Positions 9,591 through 19,400 of a DNA stretch of 55,721 nucleotides are shown in pieces (the stretch's first letter is position 1; every line of letters begins with the position of its first letter). This stretch comes from an uncultured Pirellulaceae bacterium (GTDB lineage: Bacteria; Planctomycetota; Planctomycetia; Pirellulales; Pirellulaceae). The position numbers and the translations under genes were made by a program. The notes under the pieces are model-generated. The model was not told where the DNA came from and ran no database searches. It saw only the letters and a list, made by a program, of their open reading frames with translations. Where the stretch lies: assembly GCA_937921995.1 (NCBI GenBank), contig CAKZVF010000052.1, positions 1-55,721 on the forward strand. The letters run 5' to 3'.

Positions 9591-9634
9591 AACTCTCTAT
9601 CTAGACAAACTCTCTCTCTAGACAAACTCTCTCC
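9591..9634 (+). repeat. 17-bp tandem repeat, about 2.6 copies
   Basis: Units AACTCTCTATCTAGACA (9591-9607), AACTCTCTCTCTAGACA (9608-9624) and a partial third copy (9625-9634) lie just before the folA start. If folA began at the ATG at 9588 they would be translated, but that extension has no counterpart in DHFR. A slippage-prone repeat in the leader could alter ribosome access; that is inference. Confidence 0.7.
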
Positions 9635-9653
9635 CGAAATTGAAGACTTCTCC

Positions 9654-10175
9654 ATGTCCAACCTCGCCATGATCGTAGCCGCCTCGACCAACGATGTGAT
9701 CGGCGTCGATGGTGATCTACCGTGGCATATTTCGGCGGATCTCAAACGCTTCAAGCGATTGACGATGGGGCACCACTTGATCATGGGACGCAAAACGTTC
9801 GAATCCATCGGACGTTGCTTGCCGGGCCGGACGACCATCATCATCACGCGTCAACTCGATTTTGAGTTCGCGGGGGCTCAAATCGCTCATTCGATCGAAC
9901 AAGCCATCGAACTGGCCAGCGGCGATTCATTGCCTTTCATCATCGGCGGCGCGGAGATCTATGCGTTGGCGATGCCACACGTCAGCCACATCTACTTGAC
10001 ACGAGTCCACCAGAAAATTGATGGCGACACATTGCTCCCTGAGATCGATTGGAAGCATTGGGAAATGGTAAAGACGTCAACCGAAGAATCGCCAGCCGAA
10101 AAACCAGAATCGCCATCCCCAGAGGCCACCGGTGGGCCCGATTTTACCTTTGAAGATTATCAACGAATTAAATAG
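9654..10175 (+). CDS. folA: Dihydrofolate reductase
   Basis: About 173 residues from the ATG at 9654 (MSNLAMIVAAS); an upstream in-frame ATG at 9588 would add a repeat-coded peptide and is disfavoured. It reduces dihydrofolate to tetrahydrofolate with NADPH. Diagnostic segments are the N-terminal beta strand with NDVIGVDGDLPWH (Met20-loop equivalent), DLKRFKRLTMGHHLIMGRKTFESIG (NADPH phosphate site) and FIIGGAEIYALA. The C-terminal about 30 residues (TSTEESPAEKPESPSPE) are a proline/glutamate-rich insertion before the last strand, which ends DFTFEDYQR. Pairing with thyA 140 bp upstream is the usual folate arrangement. Confidence 0.96.
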   Translation: MSNLAMIVAASTNDVIGVDGDLPWHISADLKRFKRLTMGHHLIMGRKTFESIGRCLPGRTTIIITRQLDFEFAGAQIAHSIEQAIELASGDSLPFIIGGAEIYALAMPHVSHIYLTRVHQKIDGDTLLPEIDWKHWEMVKTSTEESPAEKPESPSPEATGGPDFTFEDYQRIK

Positions 10176-10476
10176 CCTCGGACAAGAAATCAATTCGGCC
10201 AGTTTCGGCAGCAAAGAAGGGCTTAAAACGAAGGCAATTGTCCGAAATCTATAAATTCGCCTCTGCTGGGCCGCGGCCAGAATTTTGAAAAGGTTGTCGG
10301 GTTAGGATTTGTTCATTGACCTGAAAACGATACAATGAGGACCGAGCCGCTGGCGGGATATTTTGGCTGGGACGCTTCGGCTGAACTCCCGCCGTATCTT
10401 CTTTATCAGCGGTACGTTAAGCGACACATCCAACAGCGACTTTGCGTGGTAGAAACCACGTCACAGCAATATAACA
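10176..10476 (+). other. hpf leader and intergenic region
   Basis: About 300 bp without a gene between folA and hpf. It holds a possible promoter (described separately) and, at 10445-10460, a small perfect hairpin CGTGGT-AGAA-ACCACG about 28 bp before the hpf start. I see no terminator after folA. Confidence 0.5.
10309..10336 (+). promoter_or_regulatory. Possible sigma-70 promoter of hpf-ptsN-ptsH
   Basis: TTGTTC (10309-10314), a 16-bp spacer and TACAAT (10331-10336) give a fair housekeeping -35/-10 pair about 150 bp before hpf. Planctomycete promoters are weakly characterised, so this is only a candidate. Confidence 0.3.
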
Positions 10477-10488
10477 GTGGGGGAATAC

Positions 10489-10815
10489 GTGGAAGTTAAA
10501 ATTATCGCCAAACATGGTGAACTAGCTGACGCCATCCAAGAGACGATGACGGAAAAAGTAAGCAAACTACCGCGCTTTTTCGAACGAACCACAGGCATCC
10601 AAGTCGTTGCCGACATGAGCCACTCCGAACCCGAATTAGAGATCATCGTCTCTGCTGAGGGAACCAGCGATTTCTTCGCTAAAGACAAAGGTACCAACGT
10701 CATGGTTGCGTTGGACAAAACGATCTCAAAGATCGAACAACAACTCAAAAAACACAAAGAGAAACTTACCGAACACCGCAAGCACACGCCAAAACCGACC
10801 GAGACCGAAGACTAA
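10489..10815 (+). CDS. hpf: Ribosome hibernation promoting factor (short HPF/RaiA type)
   Basis: About 108 residues from GTG at 10489 (VEVKIIAKHGEL); a second GTG at 10477 is in frame, and the start is uncertain because the G-rich site GGGGGAA lies between the two. The fold is the beta-alpha-beta-beta-beta-alpha of the HPF/YfiA family: KHGELADAIQETM helix 1, then RFFERTTGIQVVADM, and a basic helix ISKIEQQLKKHKEKL. It binds the 30S decoding centre and inactivates ribosomes in slow growth. There is no long C-terminal dimerisation domain, so it is the short form. It leads a cluster with ptsN and ptsH, as near rpoN in proteobacteria, but rpoN is not present here. Confidence 0.9.
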   Translation: MEVKIIAKHGELADAIQETMTEKVSKLPRFFERTTGIQVVADMSHSEPELEIIVSAEGTSDFFAKDKGTNVMVALDKTISKIEQQLKKHKEKLTEHRKHTPKPTETED

Positions 10816-10962
10816 ACGCTTCGAAATTGATCGCCAGCGTCTCTAAAATTGCTTCGATGGGTCCGGCAACAACAAACATTCTTTGTTGATTGCAGCCCTG
10901 AGCGGTTTAAGATCGTTGGAAAAATTGACGGTGCGAGCCATCACTCATACAGGAAATCATTC

Positions 10963-11436
10963 ATGAAATTTGCAGATTTTGTCAACAACGAAGCCATTCA
11001 GTCGGACCTACAGGCCACTGATAAAGAAGCCGTGATTCGCGAGCTGGTCGCCAGCCTGGTCAAATCCGGAAAACTGAGCAGTTCTGAAGAAGAGAACATC
11101 GTCCAAGCCGTTCTCAAACGCGAAGAACTGGGCAGTACGGGAATCGGTCGCGGCATCGCCGTCCCCCACACCAAACACCCAAGCGTCACCGATCCAATCG
11201 GCACGGTCGGCGTTAGCCACGGCGGTGTCGATTTCATGAGCCTTGATGGCGAACCGGTCAACTTGTTTTTCATGTTGATTTCGCCGTTAGACAAACCCAG
11301 CGAACACTTGCAAGCACTGGAGAATATTTCCAAGCAGTTGCAAGACGAAACGTTCTGTCGTTTCCTTAAACAAGCCAAAACTCCTGAGGACGTTAAGCAA
11401 GTCCTTGAAGAGGCTGACAATAACCAGTTCGCTTAA
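10963..11436 (+). CDS. ptsN: PTS IIA-Ntr / fructose-type EIIA protein
   Basis: 157 residues from ATG 10963, preceded by AGGAAA at 10951. It is a PTS EIIA domain of the fructose/mannitol/nitrogen class: STGIGRGIAVPHTKH carries the phosphorylated His (residue 69), and LFFMLISPLDKPSEHLQALENIS is the conserved second motif. In the nitrogen PTS this protein receives phosphate from HPr and controls potassium and nitrogen regulators rather than sugar import. No EIIB/EIIC transporter domain is attached, which favours regulation. The HPr gene follows 25 bp downstream, so partner and donor are co-expressed. Confidence 0.93.
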   Translation: MKFADFVNNEAIQSDLQATDKEAVIRELVASLVKSGKLSSSEEENIVQAVLKREELGSTGIGRGIAVPHTKHPSVTDPIGTVGVSHGGVDFMSLDGEPVNLFFMLISPLDKPSEHLQALENISKQLQDETFCRFLKQAKTPEDVKQVLEEADNNQFA

Positions 11437-11461
11437 TTCTCTTCCGAATTTAAACTGATCT

Positions 11462-11776
11462 ATGTCTAACGACAAATTATCAACGACCGTCACGATTACC
11501 AATCCGCAGGGACTGCACATGCGGCCGGCTTATTTGCTGGCCGAAACGGCTGCGATGTTCCAAAGTGAAATCGAATTGGTGAAAGATGACATCCGTGTTG
11601 ACGGAAAAAGCGTGCTGGGAATTTTGACTTTGGGCGCCGCCCAAGGGTCACAGGTCTTGGTAGAAGCCTCCGGCGTCGATGCTGGTGAAGCGATTGCGAA
11701 GCTCGAAACGTTGTTAGAGTCCGGCTTCCCTTCGACCAAGGATCCCGAAACTGCCAGCGACATCAACGAAAGCTGA
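11462..11776 (+). CDS. ptsH: HPr phosphocarrier protein
   Basis: 104 residues. NPQGLHMRPA holds the phosphorylated His (residue 19) and GKSVLGILTLGA the regulatory Ser (residue 50) that an HPr kinase can target. It carries phosphate from enzyme I to EIIA. It is about 15 residues longer than usual HPr at the C-terminus (PSTKDPETASDINES), an acidic tail of unknown role. Enzyme I is not in the window; the gene directly following is RNase E/G after a 424-bp gap. Confidence 0.95.
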   Translation: MSNDKLSTTVTITNPQGLHMRPAYLLAETAAMFQSEIELVKDDIRVDGKSVLGILTLGAAQGSQVLVEASGVDAGEAIAKLETLLESGFPSTKDPETASDINES

Positions 11777-12200
11777 ATCTGTGACCGACGGGCTTGGCAA
11801 AAGTTTGGCAAACTCAAGCCCACCCCAACAGCAAACTCTTTCATGATGCTTGGTCGATGCTTGGTAACTGCCAGAGGTTGTTAGACAGACAAACGGTTTG
11901 AAATCGAAAAACCCTTTTCCCGGGAACATCGATGCTCAGCCCCTATCTCAAACTCACCGCGGGTGACAGTTTTGAAAGCTGCGGGGCTTGCGTGCGCATC
12001 GCGTCAGTCGACTCTGACTCACCAGAGACCCTTTTTACGCGGACCCACGTTTACGTTGCCGGTCCCGCGCGAACCTCTAAATCACCGCGCTCTGAAACAA
12101 CGTCCCAAACGACGATGATTTTCACGCGATCCAACAATACACAACCGACGCTCTGCGCACCTTATCGCTCTGAGCGTCCGAATCAAGAAACATTACCATT
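11777..12200 (+). other. Leader region before RNase E/G
   Basis: 424 bp without a recognisable gene. A GGGCTTG/CAAGCCC inverted pair lies near 11787-11818, with the GATGCTTGGT direct repeat around 11844-11867. A small open frame from 11932 would run into rng in another frame but has no protein character. In E. coli the long rne leader folds into structures that autoregulate the enzyme; this stretch could do the same, which is inference. Confidence 0.4.
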
Positions 12201-13796
12201 ATGAAAAAAGAAATGTTAATCAACTCGTTGCAGTCCGAAGAATGTCGGATTGCAATCGTTGAAGACAGTCGACTAGAAGAACTCTACGTCGAACGTGCCA
12301 GCCAAGACAACTATGTCGGCAACGTCTATAAAGGCAAAATCGTTAACCTCGAACCGAGCATCCAAGCCGTCTTCGTTGACTTCGGCGTGGGACGCAATGG
12401 ATTTTTACACATCAGCGACGTTGAACCGAACTACTTCAAACAGGGCGGCTACGATCCTGATGAGATCATGAGGAAGGAACGCGCCGAGGCGGCTGCCAGT
12501 GGACTGCGAAACCGTCCGCCAGCCAAAGGCGGATTCCGACCACGTCACAAACCGCCGATCCAAGAAATCTTTCAACGCGGCGACGAAGTCTTAGTCCAAG
12601 TCATCAAAGAAGGAATTGGCAACAAAGGACCAACGCTTTCAACCTACATCAGCATTCCCGGCCGATACCTGGTGTTGATGCCGGCGCTGGGACGAGTCGG
12701 CGTGTCGCGGAAGATCGAAGACGAAGACGAACGACGCCGGTTAAAAGATATCCTGTACGATCTCGATCCACCCAAAGGTTTAGGTTTCATCGTTCGCACC
12801 GCCGGATCGGGCAAATCGCGAGAGGAATTGGAACGCGATTTGATTTATCTGCTGCGATTGTGGAAGGTCATTGTCGAACGAGTGCAAACGATCCCCGCGC
12901 CGATCGACATTTACGAGGAAAGCGACATCGTTATTCGGACCATCCGTGATGTGCTGTCCAGTGACATCGATAACATCTGGATCGATGACGAAGAATCGTA
13001 TAACCGCGCGAACGCTTTTCTGAAAGTGATCATGCCGCGTTTTGCCAGTCGGCTCAAGTTATACCAAGGCAAGGATCCGATGTTTCACAAATACAAAGTG
13101 GAAGAAGAGATCGCCAAAATTCACTGCCGAGAGGTGGCCCTTCCCGACGGAGGTTCGATTGTCATCGACCAGACCGAAGCCTTGGTTGCCATCGACGTCA
13201 ACAGCGGTAGTTTCCGCACCAAAGATTCGGCGGAGGAATCGGCTTATCGGCTGAACCTACACGCCGCCCGCGAAATCTCACGACAGCTGCGATTGCGCGA
13301 CCTCGGTGGCGTCATCGTCAACGACTTCATCGACATGCGACGCGACAAACACCGCCGCGGCGTCGAACGAGCCCTCCGCGACGCTATGAAACGCGATCGC
13401 GCCCGAACGAAGATCCTGCGAATCAGCCCCTTTGGTCTGATCGAAATGACGCGGCAACGCATCAAACCGGGACTCAAACGAAGCCTCTATAAAGAATGTC
13501 CCTGTTGCTCCGGACGCGGCAACGTGAAAACAGGCGAAAGCATGGCGTTGGACGTCATCCGCATGTTGCTGTTGGCTCGCCAGCAGAACAACGTGTCGTC
13601 GGTATCGATCAAAGTCAATGACGAGGTGGCCGCGTATTTAAACAATCAAAAACGAAGCGAATTGGCGCAATTGGAAAGCGATGCCAACTTTGACATCCAA
13701 ATCTTAGGCAGCGAATTCGTCTTCCCTGAGTTTTTGGAAGTCGTCTGCAAAGACGATAAAGGCGTCGAGGTGCACTTGGTGCAAAATAAAAAGTAG
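12201..13796 (+). CDS. rng: Ribonuclease E/G family endoribonuclease
   Basis: 531 residues. Endoribonuclease that cuts A/U-rich single-stranded RNA in mRNA decay and rRNA/tRNA maturation. Domains: an S1 RNA-binding region (YVGNVYKGKIVNLEPSIQAV...GFLHISDV, about 40-85) split by a basic insertion (about 95-125), the 5'-sensor/RNase H-like part, and the DNase I-like catalytic core with ALVAIDVNSGSF and GGVIVNDFIDM supplying the Mg-binding aspartates. CPCCSGRG near residue 430 is the CPxC zinc link that joins dimers. The length fits the short RNase G / minimal RNase E form with no long degradosome scaffold tail. A strong terminator follows. Confidence 0.95.
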   Translation: MKKEMLINSLQSEECRIAIVEDSRLEELYVERASQDNYVGNVYKGKIVNLEPSIQAVFVDFGVGRNGFLHISDVEPNYFKQGGYDPDEIMRKERAEAAASGLRNRPPAKGGFRPRHKPPIQEIFQRGDEVLVQVIKEGIGNKGPTLSTYISIPGRYLVLMPALGRVGVSRKIEDEDERRRLKDILYDLDPPKGLGFIVRTAGSGKSREELERDLIYLLRLWKVIVERVQTIPAPIDIYEESDIVIRTIRDVLSSDIDNIWIDDEESYNRANAFLKVIMPRFASRLKLYQGKDPMFHKYKVEEEIAKIHCREVALPDGGSIVIDQTEALVAIDVNSGSFRTKDSAEESAYRLNLHAAREISRQLRLRDLGGVIVNDFIDMRRDKHRRGVERALRDAMKRDRARTKILRISPFGLIEMTRQRIKPGLKRSLYKECPCCSGRGNVKTGESMALDVIRMLLLARQQNNVSSVSIKVNDEVAAYLNNQKRSELAQLESDANFDIQILGSEFVFPEFLEVVCKDDKGVEVHLVQNKK

Positions 13797-13824
13797 TCGT
13801 TGAAATTTGACTGACAAAAAAAAT

Positions 13825-13855
13825 AACGGCCTCGAAAATTCGAGGCCGTTTTTTT
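13825..13855 (+). terminator. Rho-independent terminator after rng
   Basis: Perfect 10-bp stem AACGGCCTCG (13825-13834) with CGAGGCCGTT (13841-13850), a six-base loop and a T-run to 13855. An A-run on the other side makes it usable from the minus strand too, where it would end the RTX gene transcript. Confidence 0.92.
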
Positions 13856-13896
13856 ATGTCCGGTGAAAGCCAAATCTCTTCAAAACGTGAATCGAA

Positions 13897-15951
13897 TTAG
13901 AAGATTTCCAAAGCCGTGAACAACTGGTCCAACACACTCAACTTCCTGACCAAGAATGCATCGTCGGTTGATTGGCCAGGGGTGAAGCTCAACTGCCAAG
14001 CCGAAGCCCAATCTTGGGTTGGATTGATTCGACCTGTGTCATCGGCAAACGCTGCGTCTTCACGATAGAAGAACATGTTGTCTTCGGAAGCTCTGTAGAA
14101 ATCGCCTGCGGGTGTTGTCCGCCAAGCGCTTATTTGAGTAAAACGATTCAGCGTCTGCGATGCGCTAGGAACGACAGCCTGAATTGACTCCGTTGAAGCC
14201 CATGACAAACCGATCGCACGCGGCACTTCAAGCGCTCTCAATTCATTCGCGGCAGAATCTGTTTCGTCCCAATCTGCAAATTGAATGCGTCGTTCAACGG
14301 TAGTTACATCGACGATTTGACCCGTCGCAGGATCCACCTCAGGTGCCGTGGACTCAATGACTTGATTTTGGGAAATTGAAATCCCTACTGGCAGAGTGCG
14401 TTCCTTTACAATAACCAACGGCTCTGAGATCACCGGGTCCCGCGCCAGACGATTGTTTCCAATGCGCGTCTGCAGACGATGGAAACCATCATCAATGGCC
14501 GTGATTTCTGCCTCGGTCCACAGACTGGTTCCGTTGCGGAATACAACGTTGGCATCTCTCACATCAAAGCTTCCGGCAATTTCGGTACCTTCAACAATTA
14601 TATAGCGATCGGAGCCAGCATCGCCAAACAAACGATCGTTGCCATCAATTCCTCCAAAGAGTCCGTCTTCGCCTTCACCGCCACGCAGTTCATCATCACC
14701 GCCGCTGCCAAAGAGACGGTCGTTGCCATTATTGCCGACAACGATATCATCGTCGTCGCCGCCGTTGAGGAAATCGTCTCCGTCATTGCCAACAACACGA
14801 TCATTGCCGGTCAATCCAAAGACGGTGTCATTACCGGATTGCCCAAACAGTGCATCGTTTTGAGCGCCTCCGCGAATGAGATCATCTCCGTCGCCACCGA
14901 AGATCAGGTCATTGCCAGTGTTTCCGTCGATATCATCTGCACCCGCTTCGCCACCGATCGTATCGTCACCAGCGCCGCCAATAATCCGATCAGCACCTTC
15001 GCCGCCAAGAATAAAATCAGCGCCACCGCTTCCGAGAAGGGTATCGTTGCCGATCTGACCAAAGATTCTATCGTTCCCGCCGTCGCCGTTGATCTCATCA
15101 TCACCTTCGCCGCCTTGAATGAAATCATCACCCAAACCGCCCGACAAAGTATCCAGGCCATCATTTCCATTGATGCGGTCGATACCATCCTGTCCGAAAA
15201 TCGAATCATCACCATCGCCGCCAAAAAGCCCATCATTGCCATCGTTGCCAGACAGTTGATCGTCGCCGGCACCGCCGATGAGCGTGTCATTTCCCAGTTC
15301 CCCCAGAAGCGTATCGTTGCCGACCCCACCAATGATAAGGTCATTACCATCACCACCAGCGCCAAGGTCATCGCCTGCATCGCCACGTAGCGTGTCGTTG
15401 CCGGAACCACCAAGCAATGTATCATCGTCATCTCCACCGATGAGCGAATCATTGCCTGCGGATCCCTGAAGCAAATCGCTTCCTACATCACCAATCAGGG
15501 AATCATTGGATCCACCACCGATAAGAATGTCGTCGCCATCGCCGCCGAAGAGACGATCAACATTCGAGCCTCCCACCAATCGGTCGTTGCCCTCGCCTCC
15601 GATAGCGACGGTCGGAATATCAGAAAGTGCGCTGCCGAAGATGTCGTCGCCGCCAAATCCAGTGAAGCGAATCAGCGATACCGCGCTGCGTGGAAACACG
15701 CACGAAACGCCGTTGAAGTTCACTCGTACTTCAGTCTCATTGGGCGTGGCAACGAATACGCTGTCGGCGGAATCGGAACCTTGGATTCTCAGCACTGACG
15801 AATCTGGGTTCAGCGTGATCGACTCCATGGGTGAAGCACCAACGGCCAGAAGTTTACGATCCTCCAAAGCAGAATAGCTTGAAGCAGTAAATTGACGCTG
15901 GCGTCGGTTGTTAGACTTTTTAAAGATCGTGTAGATGCTTGAGTTCGACAT
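13897..15951 (-). CDS. RTX (haemolysin-type calcium-binding) repeat protein with LEDRKLLA motif
   Basis: 684 residues. A basic N-terminus is followed by [11 protein letters not shown], the planctomycete LEPR-XLL-like motif found near the start of large exported proteins. Residues about 110-455 are roughly 18-20 tandem nonapeptide pairs of the GGxGxDxLxGGxGxD type, which bind Ca and fold into a beta-roll outside the cell. The C-terminal about 220 residues ([56 protein letters not shown]) resemble a secreted metallopeptidase-like domain common in planctomycetes, but no HExxH zinc motif is visible, so catalysis is doubtful. Antisense frames through the repeats are shadows. Confidence 0.88.
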   Translation of the reverse strand: MSNSSIYTIFKKSNNRRQRQFTASSYSALEDRKLLAVGASPMESITLNPDSSVLRIQGSDSADSVFVATPNETEVRVNFNGVSCVFPRSAVSLIRFTGFGGDDIFGSALSDIPTVAIGGEGNDRLVGGSNVDRLFGGDGDDILIGGGSNDSLIGDVGSDLLQGSAGNDSLIGGDDDDTLLGGSGNDTLRGDAGDDLGAGGDGNDLIIGGVGNDTLLGELGNDTLIGGAGDDQLSGNDGNDGLFGGDGDDSIFGQDGIDRINGNDGLDTLSGGLGDDFIQGGEGDDEINGDGGNDRIFGQIGNDTLLGSGGADFILGGEGADRIIGGAGDDTIGGEAGADDIDGNTGNDLIFGGDGDDLIRGGAQNDALFGQSGNDTVFGLTGNDRVVGNDGDDFLNGGDDDDIVVGNNGNDRLFGSGGDDELRGGEGEDGLFGGIDGNDRLFGDAGSDRYIIVEGTEIAGSFDVRDANVVFRNGTSLWTEAEITAIDDGFHRLQTRIGNNRLARDPVISEPLVIVKERTLPVGISISQNQVIESTAPEVDPATGQIVDVTTVERRIQFADWDETDSAANELRALEVPRAIGLSWASTESIQAVVPSASQTLNRFTQISAWRTTPAGDFYRASEDNMFFYREDAAFADDTGRINPTQDWASAWQLSFTPGQSTDDAFLVRKLSVLDQLFTALEIF

Positions 15952-16423
15952 GATGATTCAGAGCTCGTTTTCGAGCCGTCTCTTAAAAAAATTGATGATA
16001 GTCTTGATGGGAGTCTTGAGGTTCGTGCTTGGCGTCAAACCAGTCGCCGACGCGGTGTGGGGAAGCTGTGCGATCCAGCACATCCTAACTTAGTTAAAAC
16101 GTTCGTTTAGAACAATTTTCAGCCGCCCAAACACGTAATTTCTACGAAAAAACTGGGGCGGGTGGGCGGGGTGGCTGACCGCTCACGGCAAAGGCCTGAC
16201 AATCACTTGCTTGCATTATTGGCCCAAAGCATCGAATTGCTATCAGACAGCACCCGCTTTTTCCTTAAAAACCGCGCGATCGTTAAACTCCCACCAAACC
16301 GCACGCCATCCCCAGACCGATGATCAAAGACGTGTAGTGACACGGAATCTGGGAACGGATTGCCGCATTCACTTTATTGTTCAGTCGCTACCACGAACAA
16401 AATTATCCTTTGCAGAGAAGATC
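15952..16423. other. Divergent intergenic region
   Basis: 472 bp between the RTX gene and the cytochrome gene, which are transcribed away from each other. It should hold both promoters. An open frame extends from 16211 into the cytochrome gene but lacks protein character before the signal peptide. A G-rich patch (16152-16172) is the only visible compositional oddity. Confidence 0.5.
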
Positions 16424-19400
16424 ATGGAAGATCGCAGCATCAAGCAATCGCTAATCTCCGTTGGCATCGTATGGACGATCGTCGCATTTATTCTTGCGGC
16501 CCCCGCCACTGCGCAATCGCCAACCCCAACATTGGATTCGCCTTGGATCTGGTCACCGCGTGGCAACGAAGCCACCGAAACGTTCTTCCGCAAGAAGTTC
16601 ACATTGGTAAAGCCCGAAAGCGCCGAACTCACCGTCGCTGCTGGCGATGAATTCGAACTATATCTCAACGGCCAAGTGGTGATCTCCGGTCAGTCTTACC
16701 GTTCGGCCATGTCGGTCGATGTGATTGATTTCCTGACCCCCGGTGTCAACGTCGTTGCTGTCAAAGCCAGCCACATCGACAGCGAACAAGCGGGGTTCAG
16801 CTGCAAGTTGCGCGTCAAAGAGAAAGGCGAAATCCGCCATCGCGTCCTCCGCACCGATGCGACTTGGAAAAGCTACACCGCCGAAGCCGTCGATTGGTAT
16901 AAGAATGGTTTCCGCGACATGAGCTGGTTAACCTCAAAGGTATTTGCCGCCGCGAACCCACAAGTAACCAAGACCGCTCCTGCAACACAAAAAACAACCA
17001 CGCCAACGTTGGAGAAGGTCGCGCAGACCACCAGCCCCAAGATCGAACTGGTTTCGCAAGCTCCGCCGGTTCCACCGGGCTACGATGAAGCGATGCCTAC
17101 GCAGCAGGATTTCGTTCCCACAAAAGTCGGCACTCCGGCGACAGAAGCCAAAACAGCTCAAATCGAACCCGCGTCTTCGGACGACCGTTTTACGACCGCC
17201 AATGAGAATTTCTCAGTCACTCAAATTCTTGATGGGGATCTGACCGGTTCGTTAATTGCCATGGAGTTCAACGAGTTCGGCAAACTGTTGCTATCGCGCG
17301 AAGGTGGTCCATTGTTGATCGCTAATTTAAACGCCGCCGCAGGCGACAAAACGCAGCTGCAAGTTTACTGTAACGAAGTCACTTCTTGCCAAGGCATCTT
17401 ACCGCTCAATGGCGACGTCTACGTCACCGGCGAAGGCCCCAAGGGCCAAGGCCTGTATCGTCTGTCGGACGTTAACGGCGACGGCAAGATCGAAGTTGCC
17501 GATACATTGTTGCGATTCACGGGCGAGCCCAGCGAACACGGAGCTCACGGAATTCAGCTGGGGCCTGATGGCATGATCTACACCGTCATCGGAAATGGCA
17601 GCCGCCTGAAAGACGTACCCGCAGATTCCAGCCCGTATAAATTTGCATATGAGGGCGATGCCGTTGCGAAATACGAAGACCCGACCGGCCAAGCCACCGA
17701 TGTCAAAGCACCCGGCGGAACGGTTGTCCGTGTTGCCGTTGACGGCAGCAAAGTGGAAACGGTCGCCGGCGGTATTCGCAACGCCTACGATTTGGTCTTC
17801 GATCAAAACGGCGAACTATTCATTCACGACAGCGACATGGAGGGCGATAAAGGCACCACATGGCACCGGCCACCGATGGTCTTCAATGTCACCGCCGGCG
17901 CGGATATGGGCTGGCGAAGTGGTTCTTCCAAATTTTCACCGCACTACATCGATCAGGCCCCTGCGGTCTGCGATACCGGACGCGGTTCGCCGTCGGGTGC
18001 GGCGCTCTATCAACACCTGCAGTTCCCTGCCGAATACCAAAACGCCATTTTCTTGGCGGATTGGTCTCAAGGTAAAATCTTGACGATGAGGAAAAAGCGT
18101 CAAGGCGCTGGCTTCATCGGTGAAACGACAGAGTTTCTCTCCGGCCGCCCGTTGAACGTTTGCGACCTTTCGATCGGCGAAGACGGATCCTTGTATTTCT
18201 GCACCGGCGGACGCGGTACCGCTGGCGGTGTCTTTCGTATCACCTGGAACGGAGAAATTCCTCAGGAAGTCCTGTCGTTTAACAACGATCTGGCGAAACT
18301 GATCCGCCACCCCCAACCGAACTCCGCTTGGGCGCGGCAAAACATTGCCGAACTGCGTCGCGAAATGGGAAGTGCCTGGAACGAAACGATTCTTGGCATC
18401 GTCAACGAGGTCCGCAATCCGCCGAAATTCCGTATCCGCGGTATTAACATGATGATCTGGTACGGCCCCAAACCTTCTACGCAATTGATGCGGAAACTTC
18501 TCAAAGACGACGAGGAACTCGTACGTGCCGCCGCGACAACGCTTTGCGGAACGCAGCGCAAAGGTCCTTCGCATGAACTGCTGACTGAGATGCTCAACGA
18601 CCCTTCGGCCTATGTGCAACGCCGCGCTGCCGAAGCGTTGTTGCGATTTGATCGCCCTGTCCAGTACACTCAACTGACCAACCTGCTGAAGTCGACTGAT
18701 CGCGTTTTGGCCACCGCGGGCCGACGATTGCTGGAACGTATTCCTTCTTCGCAATGGAAGGAAGAATTGATCACCAACAATGACCAACGCATCTTCATCC
18801 AATCCGCGATGGCCCTGATGACCGCCGATCCAAACTTGAGGCACGCTTATTTGGTGCTGGCTCAATCCAGCCGCCTCTCCGACGGTTTTGTCAGCGATGA
18901 AAATTTCGTAGACATGCTACGCGTTGTGCAGATCGCGCTTGCTCAAGGCAAGGTTGATCCTGCCAAGGTCCCGGCGCTGGCTCAGCGCATTGGTGACGAA
19001 TTCCCGACCACCAATCCGATGATCAACGTGGAGTTGATCAAACTGATGGCGGCGTTGGAAGTCGGAGATCTTAACGGGCGTATCGAAGATTTTCTCTACG
19101 ACCCACAAGTTTCTCAGCTTGAAAAATTCCAAGCAAGCGTCTTCCTGCACCACTCTGGAGATGCTCTGAACAAAAGCGAGCAGATGGCGATCCTCGAAAC
19201 GCTGGAAAGCTTGAAAAGCTTTGAAGGGGGTGGAAGTTATCAAGGCTATTTGGATCTGGCATCCAAAGACGCCGCGCGCGTGGTCGACATGAACGACATT
19301 GATTCGGTCATCGCCGGTGGCGAGCGTTGGCCCGAGGCGGTTCTGGCAACCTTTTCCAAAATTTCGAATCCGATGCCTGGATCACGGGCAAACTCATTGA

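Noticed and set aside
11932..12204. 90-residue open frame before rng
   Set aside because: No recognisable domain and no strong ribosome site; overlaps the rng start in another frame; leader sequence is the simpler reading.
14479..15390. Long plus-strand open frame opposite the RTX gene
   Set aside because: It is the exact antisense of Asp/Gly-rich RTX repeats, giving a repetitive Ile/Ala sequence with no family; a composition effect.
14500..15600. Possible CRISPR-like periodic repeats
   Set aside because: The period follows coding RTX nonapeptides; units are imperfect and lack unique spacers.
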